Origin: Kribbella solani
GTDB taxonomy: Bacteria > Actinomycetota > Actinomycetes > Propionibacteriales > Kribbellaceae
Length of the DNA stretch: 64,000 nucleotides
Reading direction: 5' to 3'
Assembly: GCF_014205295.1 (NCBI RefSeq)
Contig: NZ_JACHNF010000001.1
Span: 5,456,001-5,520,000 of the forward strand
In this document: positions 23,132-30,979 of the stretch, piece after piece
Layout: every line of letters begins with the position of its first letter
Numbering within the stretch: the stretch's first letter is position 1
Program-made: the position numbers and the translations under genes
Notes under the pieces: generated by a model
What the model was told of the DNA's origin: nothing
What the model saw: only the letters and a program-made list of their open reading frames with translations
Database searches by the model: none

Positions 23132-23808
23132 CAGCTTCCGGAGTTACCGCCACCGCCGGAGCCGCCGCCCGCGGAGCCACTCGCGCCACCGTCCGCGCCG
23201 CCGTCTGCCCCATCATCAGAACCACGCTCCGAGCCGCCAGACCCACCGGAGCCGCCGTAGCCACCATCTCCAGCTCCACCAGAGCCGCCCGACCCGCCCG
23301 AACCGCCGCCGGATTCTTCTGACCCGCCGGACCCGCCGCCGTAGCCGCCTGAACCGCTCCCGGAATCACCCGAACCGCCGTAGCCGCCGCTTGAACCGCC
23401 GCCGGACTCACCTGAGCCGCCGTACCCGCCGTCGCCTGAACCGCCGGCGGAGCCGCCTCCACCGGCGCCGCCGTCCGCGCCGCCGTCCTGGGTGCCCTGG
23501 GAAGCACCACCATCGGCCGGGCCTTCGCCACCACCGCCGGCCCCACCGCCACCGCCGGCGCCGCCGTCCGCGCCGCCGTCGGCGCCCTGGTCTGAGCCGG
23601 ATGGGTCGCCGTAGCCGCCTGACGTGTTGCCGCCGGGCTGGTTCGCGCCGCCGCCCGCGCCGCCACCAGCTCCACCGCCTGCGCTGCCCGTGCCGCCACC
23701 AGCTCCACCGTCTGCGCCGCCGTCGGTGGTGCCGGGGGTGGCGCCTCCGTCGGCTGGTCCTTCGGTGCCTGATGAGGAGGTGTTCATGTCGTCATCGTTG
23801 AGACCCAT
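23128..23808 (-). CDS. glycine-rich repetitive protein, candidate modified peptide
   Basis: The product has 226 residues and is mostly glycine. ATG 23808 has AAGGGAG eight to nine bases upstream. After a short N-terminus MGLNDDDMNTSSSGT come two long similar units, EGPADGGATPGTTDGGADGG and EGPADGGASQGTQDGGADGG, four DGGADGG blocks, and a C-terminal half of GGYGGSG / SGGSGGSGG repeats ending NSGSW. No membrane helix or folded domain is visible. It is translationally coupled to a JmjC oxygenase and lies ahead of a Suc_Fer protein, so it may be their substrate. A simple low-complexity surface or structural protein is the alternative. Confidence 0.7.
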   Translation of the reverse strand: MGLNDDDMNTSSSGTEGPADGGATPGTTDGGADGGAGGGTGSAGGGAGGGAGGGANQPGGNTSGGYGDPSGSDQGADGGADGGAGGGGGAGGGGEGPADGGASQGTQDGGADGGAGGGGSAGGSGDGGYGGSGESGGGSSGGYGGSGDSGSGSGGYGGGSGGSEESGGGSGGSGGSGGAGDGGYGGSGGSGGSERGSDDGADGGADGGASGSAGGGSGGGGNSGSW

Positions 23809-23972
23809 TGTGCTGCTCCCTTCGCGAACGGCCAGGAAGATGCCGGTCAGATGCCGGGACCTAGACATCGGGCACCCTGGCCATCTAGTGCGCAAAGTGG
23901 AGGTTCGCTAAACCCTCCGCGCGTTACAGCGCCGACTCGATTCGGCCGCATCGCCAAAACGGGCCGCGGGTA
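23809..23972. promoter_or_regulatory. promoter region of the glycine-rich/JmjC operon
   Basis: The 164-bp gap lies between the CobC-like gene stop and the glycine-rich gene start, both on the minus strand. It must carry the promoter of the operon unless the CobC gene reads through. I saw no strong hairpin or repeat in it. Confidence 0.35.
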
Positions 23973-25001
23973 TCACCGCAACAGGTCCGCCAGCACTTTC
24001 ACGAACCCGTCGGTGACGTCCTCCGGGCGTACGGCGATCCGCAACCAGTCCGCCCCGAGACCCGGGAACGTGTCACCCCGACGCACCGCAAACCCCTGTG
24101 TACGAAGGGATTCCCGCAACCGCGGCGCCTCCGCGACGTGCACCAGTACGAACGGCGCCCGGGGCACGCCGTACATCGACAGTCCACCCGTCGTACCCAA
24201 TCTGTCAATCAAATGGGCACGCTGCCGTTCGATGTCCAACGCGGCCTGGGCCGATTCCGCGACGGCACGCTCGTTGCTGCAGGCAATTGCCGCCGCGAGT
24301 GCAGGAGTGGACACCGGCCAGTGCGGCTGAACGGCGGCGAGCTGTTCGATCAGACCCGCGGCCGCGACGACGTACCCGACCCGTAGCCCGGCGAGGCCCC
24401 AGGTCTTGGTCAGGCTGCGTACGACCACCAGCCCGGGAATGGAGCCGCCGGCAAGCGATTCGGGTTCGCCCGGTACGGCGTCCATGAATGCCTCGTCGAC
24501 GACCAGGATGCGATCCGGGCGAGCCAGTTCGCGGAGTACGTCGGCCGGGTGCAGGACCGAAGTGGGGTTGGTCGGGTTGCCGATCACGACCAGGTCGGCG
24601 TCGGACGGTACGGCGGACGGGTCCAGTACGAAACCGTTGTCCGGCCGCAGCAGCACCCGGTCGACCAGATGCCCGGCCGAGCGCAGCGCTGCCTCCGGCT
24701 CCGTGAACTGCGGATGCACCACGACCGGATGTCGCGGCCGGAACGCCCGTGCGATCAGTACGAACGCCTCCGCGGCGCCGGCGGTCAGGAGTACCCGCTC
24801 CGCTGCGACGTCGTGCCGCCGGGCGACCGCGGCCAGCGCCGCGTCCTGGCGCGGGTACGCCGCCAGGTCCGTCAGGCTCGCTGTGATCGCGTCGAGCAGC
24901 CACGCGGGCGGTGTGCCCACGCGGACGTTGACCGCGAGGTCAATCAGCCCGTCGCCGACCTCGAGGTCACCGTGATGCTCCAGATCAAACCCATCCACCA
25001 C
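23973..25001 (-). CDS. cobC: CobC-like PLP-dependent aminotransferase
   Basis: The product has 342 residues. It is a class I/II fold-type I protein close to histidinol-phosphate aminotransferase and threonine-phosphate decarboxylase (Rv2231c-type CobC). Landmarks: IDLAVNVRVGTPPAWL, VLLTAGAAEAF, VIGNPTNPTSVLHP (Asn contact to PLP), ILVVDEAFMDAVP (Asp), and the Schiff-base lysine in VVRSLTKTWGLAGLRVGY (about residue 210). In B12 biosynthesis it would make aminopropanol phosphate, but no other cobalamin gene is in the window, so the exact role is open. The start is GTG 25001 without a clear ribosome site. Confidence 0.75.
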   Translation of the reverse strand: MVDGFDLEHHGDLEVGDGLIDLAVNVRVGTPPAWLLDAITASLTDLAAYPRQDAALAAVARRHDVAAERVLLTAGAAEAFVLIARAFRPRHPVVVHPQFTEPEAALRSAGHLVDRVLLRPDNGFVLDPSAVPSDADLVVIGNPTNPTSVLHPADVLRELARPDRILVVDEAFMDAVPGEPESLAGGSIPGLVVVRSLTKTWGLAGLRVGYVVAAAGLIEQLAAVQPHWPVSTPALAAAIACSNERAVAESAQAALDIERQRAHLIDRLGTTGGLSMYGVPRAPFVLVHVAEAPRLRESLRTQGFAVRRGDTFPGLGADWLRIAVRPEDVTDGFVKVLADLLR

Positions 25002-25067
25002 GGTCAGGAGGCTAACTGCTCAGGGAGTCTTTCGGACCAGCCGGTCCGCGCAGTGGTCAGCCAGCGG

Positions 25068-25859
25068 TCACTTAGGCGTGACTGAGTACCTGCGGTTCAG
25101 CAGGGACGGGTTGCGCATGCGTACGTCCGCCAACCGCGCAGCCGAGACATCCGCGTACGCATGTCCGTCCGACTCACCCACTGCTGCCACGGCAATGCCC
25201 TGCGGGTCGATGACCTGGCTGAGACCGCAGTACTTCTTGCCGTTCTGTGCGGCCGCTGCGACGTAGCAGGTGTTCTCCACTGCGCGTGCGGTGAGCAGTG
25301 TGGTCCAGTGGTGCTCCTTGAGCGGTCCACGTACCCAGGCGGCCGGGATGACGAGCACCTCGGCTCCGGCGTCGATCAGTGCGCGGGAGAGCTCGGGGAA
25401 GCGCAGGTCGTAGCAGGTCATCAGCCCGAGCGAGTGGTCACCGATCTGGATCACTACCGGCGCTACGTCTCCCGGTGTGAGCTGCTCGGACTCCTTGTAG
25501 CCGAACGCGTCGTACAGGTGGATCTTGCGGTACGCGCCGAGCAGCGTACCGTCCGCGCCGACCGCCAGCAGCGTGTTGTACGGCCGGTGCTCGTCGCAAC
25601 TGCGCTCGAACATGCCGGCGACGATCGCCACCCCGTGTTCGATCGCCGCCTTCCGGAGCGTCGCCACGAATTCACCGTCCAACGGCTCGGCCGCCTCCGC
25701 CACCGACGCACCTTCGACGGCGAAATCCGACATCATCGCCTCGGGGAGCACGACGAGATCGGGCTGCCCGCCGGCGGCCTCGGCGACCAGACGGGTGACC
25801 AGGTCCCGGTTGGCGGCCTTGTCATAACTACTGGCGGTCTGCACCACGGCAATCCTCAT
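25068..25859 (-). CDS. nitrilase-family amidohydrolase
   Basis: The product has 263 residues. The catalytic Glu-Lys-Cys triad is clear: LVVLPEAMMSDF (Glu, about 42), YRKIHLYDAFGYKES (Lys, about 110) and LGLMTCYDLRFPEL (Cys, about 145). Members hydrolyse linear amides such as omega-amidates or deaminated glutathione. MRIAVVQTAS is the standard first strand. The start ATG 25859 is followed upstream by a hairpin-rich region shared with the divergent MobA-like gene. Confidence 0.9.
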   Translation of the reverse strand: MRIAVVQTASSYDKAANRDLVTRLVAEAAGGQPDLVVLPEAMMSDFAVEGASVAEAAEPLDGEFVATLRKAAIEHGVAIVAGMFERSCDEHRPYNTLLAVGADGTLLGAYRKIHLYDAFGYKESEQLTPGDVAPVVIQIGDHSLGLMTCYDLRFPELSRALIDAGAEVLVIPAAWVRGPLKEHHWTTLLTARAVENTCYVAAAAQNGKKYCGLSQVIDPQGIAVAAVGESDGHAYADVSAARLADVRMRNPSLLNRRYSVTPK

Positions 25860-25907
25860 CTCCCCATGGTGCCGCAGAAGTCGCGACTTGAACCTCACCC
25901 GATGTTG

Positions 25908-25985
25908 CTGAGGGGTTATCCCCTGAGGTGACGGGTTGCCCCCTGGAGATTTCAGGGGGCAACCCGCTTGTTCAGGGGGCAACCG
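25908..25985. repeat. cluster of GC-rich inverted repeats in a divergent promoter
   Basis: AGGGGTTATCCCCT is followed by a perfect 14-bp inverted repeat (CGGGTTGCCCCCTG at 25932-25945, complement at 25953-25966) and then a third copy CAGGGGGCAACCGC starting 25973. The genes on both sides read away, so this is not a terminator; it looks like a binding-site cluster or small mobile repeat. Confidence 0.6.
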
Positions 25986-26015
25986 CCTGCGGGCCGGCGG
26001 TGGGAGACTGCGGGG

Positions 26016-26591
26016 GTGGAGTTTGATGCGGTGGTGCTGGCCGGGGGTGGGTCGGTTCGGTTCGGCGGGGTGGACAAGGCGATGGTGGTGCTCGAGGGGG
26101 TGTCGTTGCTGGATCGGGTGTTGATGGCGACGGCTGACGCGGTGTCGACGGTGGTGGTGGGGGCGGTGCGGACGACGTACCGCGAGGTTGCGTGGACGGT
26201 TGAGGAGCCGCCCGCCGGCGGGCCGGTCGCGGGGCTGGCGGCCGGGCTGGAGTACGGCGTGGCGCCGGTGGTCGTGGTGGTCAGCTGCGACCTGCCATGG
26301 ATCACCCGAACTGACATCACAACACTCGTCAAACGCCTCGACGAGCCCGATGAACCACACGAGCGCGGCGAGGTCAGGCAGTTGGATGGGTTTGGGTTGC
26401 GGGACAAGGGTGGGCGGGAGCAGTGGTTGGCGGCTGCTTATCGGCGGGGCTCGCTGGTGGAGGCGGTTCGGCGGGTTGGTGATCCGCGCGACAAGTCGGT
26501 TCGGCGTACGCTCGCGGGGCTTGAGCTTGCCTGGACCGCGCCCACCCAGGCCGGCAACGACGTCGACACCTGGTCGGACCTCGACACCTGA
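26016..26591 (+). CDS. MobA-like nucleotidyltransferase
   Basis: The product has 191 residues. GTG 26016 gives MEFDAVVLAGGGSVRFGGVDKAMV, the LAGG-x-S-x-R-x-G-x-D-K signature of MobA-type GTP:molybdopterin guanylyltransferases, then VVSCDLPWI (Asp in the CDxP motif). It probably transfers a nucleotide to molybdopterin. No molybdoenzyme is in the window. A GGGAG lies about nine bases upstream of the GTG. Related cytidylyl- or glycosyl-type transferases are the alternative. Confidence 0.8.
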   Translation: MEFDAVVLAGGGSVRFGGVDKAMVVLEGVSLLDRVLMATADAVSTVVVGAVRTTYREVAWTVEEPPAGGPVAGLAAGLEYGVAPVVVVVSCDLPWITRTDITTLVKRLDEPDEPHERGEVRQLDGFGLRDKGGREQWLAAAYRRGSLVEAVRRVGDPRDKSVRRTLAGLELAWTAPTQAGNDVDTWSDLDT

Positions 26592-26632
26592 CGCACCGTA
26601 AATCGGTGGACGGACGCCCTACCTTCGAACAC

Positions 26633-27493
26633 ATGGACGTTCGACAACTGGTCCGGGACGCGACCGGGCTCGAGGTTGGCGAGGTCGTAGAACGCACCGG
26701 CGGCCAGCTGAGCTCCGTGTACGAAGTGAACACGTCCGCCGACCCCCTGATCGTCAAGGTGTACGCACCGGACTGGCGATGGAAGCAGTCCAAAGAAGTG
26801 CACGTGTACGGCCTACTAGCGCACGCCCTACACCAAGCGATCCCCAACGTCGTACACGTAGCCGACGGAATCACCATCCTCACGAAACTCGATGGCGTAC
26901 CGCTCTCCGAGCTCGACCCACCCGACTGGCGAGCCGTGTACGCACAACTCGGCGCGCTACTGAAGCGTATCCACACCATCGAACAACCCGAGTACGGCTA
27001 CCTGACCGACCGCATCCTCGACCCGCTGCCGGACAACGCCCAGTACATGCGACGTCAGTTCACCAAGAAACTGGATGAGTTCAGTCAGCTCGGCGGTGAC
27101 CGGTCCCTTGGCATCAAGATCGCGGAACACGTCGACCGCCATCAACAAGTCTTCGCGGACAACACCGCCGCATCCCTGTGTCACAACGACTTCCACGAAG
27201 GCAACATCCTCGTCGACCCGCAGACCTGGCGCGTCTCCGGGTTCATCGACGTCGAGAACGCGATCGCGGCCGACCCGCTGATCGATGTCGCCAAGACCAT
27301 CCAGTACTCGGTCCGCGGCAACCGCGCCAAACTCGACGGTCTCGCCGACGGGTACGGTCCCACGCCGACCGACCGGATCGACCTGTACCGGCTGTATCAC
27401 TCGCTCGAACTATGGGACTGGTTCAGCTCGATAGGCGAAACCACTCACCTCGACAGCATCGCGAAGGACATGGCCGACCTGGTCGCGCGCTGA
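26633..27493 (+). CDS. aminoglycoside-phosphotransferase-like kinase
   Basis: The product has 286 residues. The APH fold is shown by LCHNDFHEGNILVDPQTWRVSGFIDVENAIAADPLIDVA (catalytic Asp and Asn at about residues 182-188, metal-binding Asp in IDVEN at about 199) and an N-lobe Lys in DPLIVKVYAP. Substrates of APH-like proteins include sugars, choline and antibiotics; none can be chosen here. It is followed 17 bp later by the quinone oxidoreductase gene. Confidence 0.85.
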   Translation: MDVRQLVRDATGLEVGEVVERTGGQLSSVYEVNTSADPLIVKVYAPDWRWKQSKEVHVYGLLAHALHQAIPNVVHVADGITILTKLDGVPLSELDPPDWRAVYAQLGALLKRIHTIEQPEYGYLTDRILDPLPDNAQYMRRQFTKKLDEFSQLGGDRSLGIKIAEHVDRHQQVFADNTAASLCHNDFHEGNILVDPQTWRVSGFIDVENAIAADPLIDVAKTIQYSVRGNRAKLDGLADGYGPTPTDRIDLYRLYHSLELWDWFSSIGETTHLDSIAKDMADLVAR

Positions 27494-27510
27494 GGGGTAG
27501 GTTGGGCAGC

Positions 27511-28488
27511 ATGCGAGCTGTCGTGTGTGATGGGACCGGCGGGATCGACGTCCTCGGGATCGGCGAGATCCCGGACCCGGAACCGGCCGTCGACGAGGTG
27601 ATCATCGACGTGGTCGCGGCGGGTGTGAACCGTGCCGACCTGCTGCAGCGGCAGGGTTTCTATCCGCCGCCGCCCGGTGCTCCCGGCACGATCGGGCTCG
27701 AGGTGTCCGGCCGGATCGCCGCGGTCGGCGCCGAGGTCGAAGGCTGGTCCGTCGGCGACGAGTGCTGCGCCCTGCTGGCCGGTGGCGGGTACGCCGAGAA
27801 GGTCGCCGTGCCGGCGCCGCAGGTGATGCCGGTACCGGACGGGGTCGATCTGGTCAGCGCCGCCGCGCTTCCCGAGGTGGTCGCGACGGTCTGGTCGAAC
27901 GTGTTCATGTCCGCGCATCTCAAGGCGGGCGAGACGCTGCTCGTGCACGGCGGCTCGTCCGGGATCGGCACGATGGCGATCCAGCTGGGCGTCGCGCACG
28001 GCGCGCGCGTCCTGACCACCGTCGGCAACGCGGAGAAGATGGAGTTCTGTACGCGGCTCGGCGCGGACGTCGCGATCAACTACAAGGACGCCGAGTGGGC
28101 GTCGGTGGTGAACGAGGCCACCCACGGCGCGGGCGCGGACGTGATCCTGGACATCATCGGCGCCAAGTACCTGCCCGACAACGTGAAGTCGCTGGCGTAC
28201 GACGGCCGCCTGGTCGTGATCGGGATGCAGGGCGGGGCGAAGGGCGAGCTGGATCTTGGCCGGCTGCTCAGCCGGCGTGGTTCGGTGATCGCGACCGGCC
28301 TGCGGTTCCGCTCGGTCGCGGACAAGGGCCGGATCATCGCCGAGGTGGTCGGCCACGTCTGGCCGCTGGTCGAGGCGAAGAAGGTCCGCCCGATCGTGCA
28401 CTCGACGTTCCCGCTCGCCGAGGTGGCGACGGCACACGAGACCCTCGAACAGTCCACCCAGCTGGGCAAGGTCCTGCTGGTGCTCTGA
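27511..28488 (+). CDS. NADPH:quinone oxidoreductase (zinc-independent MDR)
   Basis: The product has 325 residues. QGFYPPPPGAPGTIGLEVSG and LLVHGGSSGIGTMAIQLGVAHG (NADP-binding GGSSGIG) are hallmarks of the PIG3/QOR branch of medium-chain dehydrogenases. The catalytic zinc cysteines are lacking. It likely reduces quinones or enones with NADPH. It starts 17 bp after the APH-like kinase stop. Confidence 0.9.
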   Translation: MRAVVCDGTGGIDVLGIGEIPDPEPAVDEVIIDVVAAGVNRADLLQRQGFYPPPPGAPGTIGLEVSGRIAAVGAEVEGWSVGDECCALLAGGGYAEKVAVPAPQVMPVPDGVDLVSAAALPEVVATVWSNVFMSAHLKAGETLLVHGGSSGIGTMAIQLGVAHGARVLTTVGNAEKMEFCTRLGADVAINYKDAEWASVVNEATHGAGADVILDIIGAKYLPDNVKSLAYDGRLVVIGMQGGAKGELDLGRLLSRRGSVIATGLRFRSVADKGRIIAEVVGHVWPLVEAKKVRPIVHSTFPLAEVATAHETLEQSTQLGKVLLVL

Positions 28489-28550
28489 GCCGGAGCAGCC
28501 TGTTCGTGCCGACCGGAGCGGGCGTGCTCCGTTCGCCAAGCTCCGACGCG

Positions 28551-28964
28551 CTAACTCTGCAGGTTCGCCGCCACCCATTCCGGGTCCGGCTCGACCAGCT
28601 GGATCACGTCCAGCCAGGTCCCGGCCGGGTCGCGGACGAAGAAGTGCCGCTGGCCGAACGGCTCGGTCACCGGTTCGGTCTCCAGCTGGACGCCGCCGGC
28701 GCGCAAGGCGGCGGCGATCTTGTCCACGTCCTCGACGACGAAGCCGAAGACGTTGGTGCTCTCGGTCAGCGCCGACACCGCCGCCGGGACGGTCGGATGA
28801 CCGCGCTCGCACACCGCGAGCTCCCAGTCGGCCGTACCGCGCCGGACCGTGATGAACCAGCCGAGGTCGATCCCGACCTGCAGGTCCAGGTACTGCGTGT
28901 AGAAGGCGGCGACGTCCGAAGGCCGATCGGTGACGACGGTCGCGCCGAATACCGCGGGTTGCAT
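28551..28964 (-). CDS. VOC-family (glyoxalase-fold) protein
   Basis: The product has 137 residues. Two beta-alpha-beta-beta-beta units are visible: TVVTDRPSDVAAFYTQYLDLQVGIDLGWFI and NVFGFVVEDVDKIAAALRAGG, ending RHFFVRDPAGTWLDVIQLVE with the metal-binding Glu. CAGGAG precedes ATG 28964. It is divergent from a TetR gene 73 bp away, so TetR regulation by a small ligand or antibiotic is likely. The substrate is unknown. Confidence 0.85.
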   Translation of the reverse strand: MQPAVFGATVVTDRPSDVAAFYTQYLDLQVGIDLGWFITVRRGTADWELAVCERGHPTVPAAVSALTESTNVFGFVVEDVDKIAAALRAGGVQLETEPVTEPFGQRHFFVRDPAGTWLDVIQLVEPDPEWVAANLQS

Positions 28965-28993
28965 ACATTCTCCTGACTACTACATCTGTTGTT

Positions 28994-29021
28994 GTTGTGT
29001 ACGACAGTTGTAGTGCACAAC
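28994..29021. promoter_or_regulatory. candidate TetR operator
   Basis: Arms GTTGTG (28994-28999) and CACAAC (29016-29021) flank a 16-bp core in the 73-bp divergent gap between the VOC gene and the TetR gene. TetR proteins usually bind such a palindrome to repress both genes. Inferred only. Confidence 0.5.
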
Positions 29022-29037
29022 CTGCTAGCCTGTCAAC

Positions 29038-29610
29038 ATGCCCCGAAACCCGGAACGCCGTACCCAGCTCGCCGACGCCGGTCTCGCCGTCCTCGCGGAG
29101 GCGGGCGCCCGCGGCCTGACCCATCGCGCCGTCGACGCGGCGGCCGGACTCCCGGCGGGTACGGCGTCCAACTACTTCAAGACCCGCGACGCGCTCCTCG
29201 GTGCCCTGGGTGAGCGGATCTTCGAGCGGCTCGCGCCGGACGAGGCGGTGATCGAGCCGCTCACCAAACGCGCGCCGGGGATCGACCTGATGATCGATTA
29301 CGTCCGCTACATCGTCGAGCGGCTGCTCGGCCGCCCCGAGCTCAGCCTCGCGCTGCTCGAGCTGCGCCTGGAGGCGGTCCGGCGGCCCGGATTGCACGAG
29401 ATCCTCTCCCGCACACTCCGCCAGGGCTTCGATCTGGACGTCGCCTACAACGCCAACGCCGGCTTGCCCGGCGGCGCCGAAGAGATCCGGCTACTGCACT
29501 TCGCCATCGACGGCCTGGTCCTGGACCAGCTCACGCCCGGCACCGGCCGGCCGTACGACATCGACGCGATCACCGCCCGTTTGGTCCGCCGGCTGGTCCG
29601 CGAAGACTGA
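29038..29610 (+). CDS. TetR-family regulator
   Basis: The product has 190 residues. The N-terminal HTH reads RRTQLADAGLAVLAEAGARGLTHRAVDAAAGLPAGTASNYFKTRDALL, a standard TetR domain, followed by a helical ligand domain. It lies beside the VOC gene it probably represses. Its stop is 44 bp before the PadR gene. Confidence 0.92.
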   Translation: MPRNPERRTQLADAGLAVLAEAGARGLTHRAVDAAAGLPAGTASNYFKTRDALLGALGERIFERLAPDEAVIEPLTKRAPGIDLMIDYVRYIVERLLGRPELSLALLELRLEAVRRPGLHEILSRTLRQGFDLDVAYNANAGLPGGAEEIRLLHFAIDGLVLDQLTPGTGRPYDIDAITARLVRRLVRED

Positions 29611-29628
29611 CGGAGGATTGACTGGAGA

Positions 29629-29652
29629 ATACCGAGTATGCATACTCGGTAT
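29629..29652. promoter_or_regulatory. perfect 24-bp palindrome, PadR operator
   Basis: ATACCGAGTATG is followed directly by its reverse complement. The palindrome ends two bases before the PadR start codon (29655) and covers the place where a ribosome site would be, so PadR binding would block its own promoter and the downstream ABC exporter. Confidence 0.8.
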
Positions 29653-29654
29653 CT

Positions 29655-30260
29655 ATGTCGATCAAGCATGGATTGCTGGCGCTGCTCCAGGACGAACCGA
29701 AGTACGGCTATCAACTGCGCGGTGAGTTCGAGGCGGCCACCGGTGCGACCTGGCCGCTGAACATCGGGCAGGTGTACACGACGCTGACCCGCCTGGAACG
29801 CGACGGGCTGGTGCAACCGTCGGCCACCCGGACGGCAACCCCTGAGGGCGACGGCCGATCGATGTACGAGATCACCGACGCCGGCCGTACCGAGCTGGCG
29901 AACTGGTTCGAGACGCCGGTCACCCGTGAGTCCCGCCCGCGTGACGAGCTGGCGATCAAACTCGCTCTTGCCCTCGCGGTGCCCGGTGTCGACGTGAGCG
30001 CGGTCGTCCAGCGGCAGCGGATGTCGACGATGCAGTCACTGCAGGAGCTGACCCGCTTGAAGCGGAACAGCACCGACGGCGAGATCTCCTGGCAGCTGGT
30101 GATCGAGTCGATGATCTTCGGCGCCGAGGCCGAGATCCGCTGGCTGGATCACTGCGAGGCGATGCTGTTACGGCACCGCGGCAAACCACGGCCGGCCGTA
30201 CCACGGACGTACGACGTGCCGGATCAGGAAGCGGCGCGATCAGAAGAGGCGCGATCATGA
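29655..30260 (+). CDS. PadR-family repressor
   Basis: The product has 201 residues. MSIKHGLLALLQDEPKYGYQLRGEF and IGQVYTTLTRLERDGLVQ are the PadR winged helix; the C-terminal ~90 residues are a Vir_act_alpha_C-type dimer helix domain (MSTMQSLQELTRLK). It overlaps the ABC ATPase start by four bases (ATGA). It is likely an autoregulated sensor for a toxic compound exported by the adjacent transporter. Confidence 0.92.
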   Translation: MSIKHGLLALLQDEPKYGYQLRGEFEAATGATWPLNIGQVYTTLTRLERDGLVQPSATRTATPEGDGRSMYEITDAGRTELANWFETPVTRESRPRDELAIKLALALAVPGVDVSAVVQRQRMSTMQSLQELTRLKRNSTDGEISWQLVIESMIFGAEAEIRWLDHCEAMLLRHRGKPRPAVPRTYDVPDQEAARSEEARS

Positions 30261-30979
30261 GCGCGATCCTGGACATCCGCTCCCTGACCAGGACACACGG
30301 TCAGGGCGAGCAGGCCGTACACGCCTTGCGGGGCGTGGATCTGAGCGTGGCCTCCGGCGAACTCGTCGCCGTGATGGGCCCGTCCGGGTCCGGCAAGTCG
30401 ACGCTGCTGACCTGCGCCGGCGGCCTCGACCGGCCGTCCGGCGGGGAAGTACTTGTCGACGGCAACGATCTGGCCACCCTCGACCGGAACGCCGTGGCCG
30501 CGCTGCGCCGGCGCCGGATCGGGTACGTGTTCCAGGACTTCAACCTGATCCCCGCGCTGACCGCGGCGGAGAACGTCGCGCTACCGCTGGAGCTCGACGG
30601 TACGCGGGCCCGGACCGCGCGCAAGTTCGCCGTCGCCGCCCTGCTGGAGGTCGGGATCGACGACCTCGCGGACCGGTTCCCCGACGACATGTCCGGTGGC
30701 CAGCGGCAACGAGTGGCGATCGCGCGGGCGATCGTCGGTGAACGCCGGCTGCTGCTCGCCGATGAACCGACCGGTGCACTCGACTCCGAAACCGGCGAGG
30801 CCGTGCTCCAGCTGCTCCGCGATCGCTGCGACCAGCACGGGATCGCCGGTGTCCTGGTCACGCACGACGCCCGGCACGCCGCCTGGGCGGACCGCGTGGT
30901 GTACCTGCGGGACGGCGTGATGGTCGGCCAGTCCGGCCCGCTGCCCGGGGCCGACGCGCTGCTGCAGGAAACTCTCTGA
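30257..30979 (+). CDS. MacB/LolD-type ABC transporter ATPase
   Basis: The product has 240 residues. Walker A GPSGSGKSTLL, Q-loop YVFQDFNLIPALTAAENVALP, signature MSGGQRQRVAIARAI and Walker B LLLADEPTGALDSETGE are all intact. This is the ABC family paired with FtsX-like permeases. It shares one base with the permease start. Part of a PadR-ATPase-permease export operon. Confidence 0.95.
   Translation: MSAILDIRSLTRTHGQGEQAVHALRGVDLSVASGELVAVMGPSGSGKSTLLTCAGGLDRPSGGEVLVDGNDLATLDRNAVAALRRRRIGYVFQDFNLIPALTAAENVALPLELDGTRARTARKFAVAALLEVGIDDLADRFPDDMSGGQRQRVAIARAIVGERRLLLADEPTGALDSETGEAVLQLLRDRCDQHGIAGVLVTHDARHAAWADRVVYLRDGVMVGQSGPLPGADALLQETL

Noticed and set aside
23973-25001. Cobalamin gene cluster around cobC
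   Set aside because: No other B12 gene is in the window.
25932-25966. Terminator hairpin
   Set aside because: It sits between divergent genes and has no T-tract.
27445-29397. 650-residue antisense frame across the QOR, VOC and TetR genes
   Set aside because: It covers three genes in different directions and has no domain.
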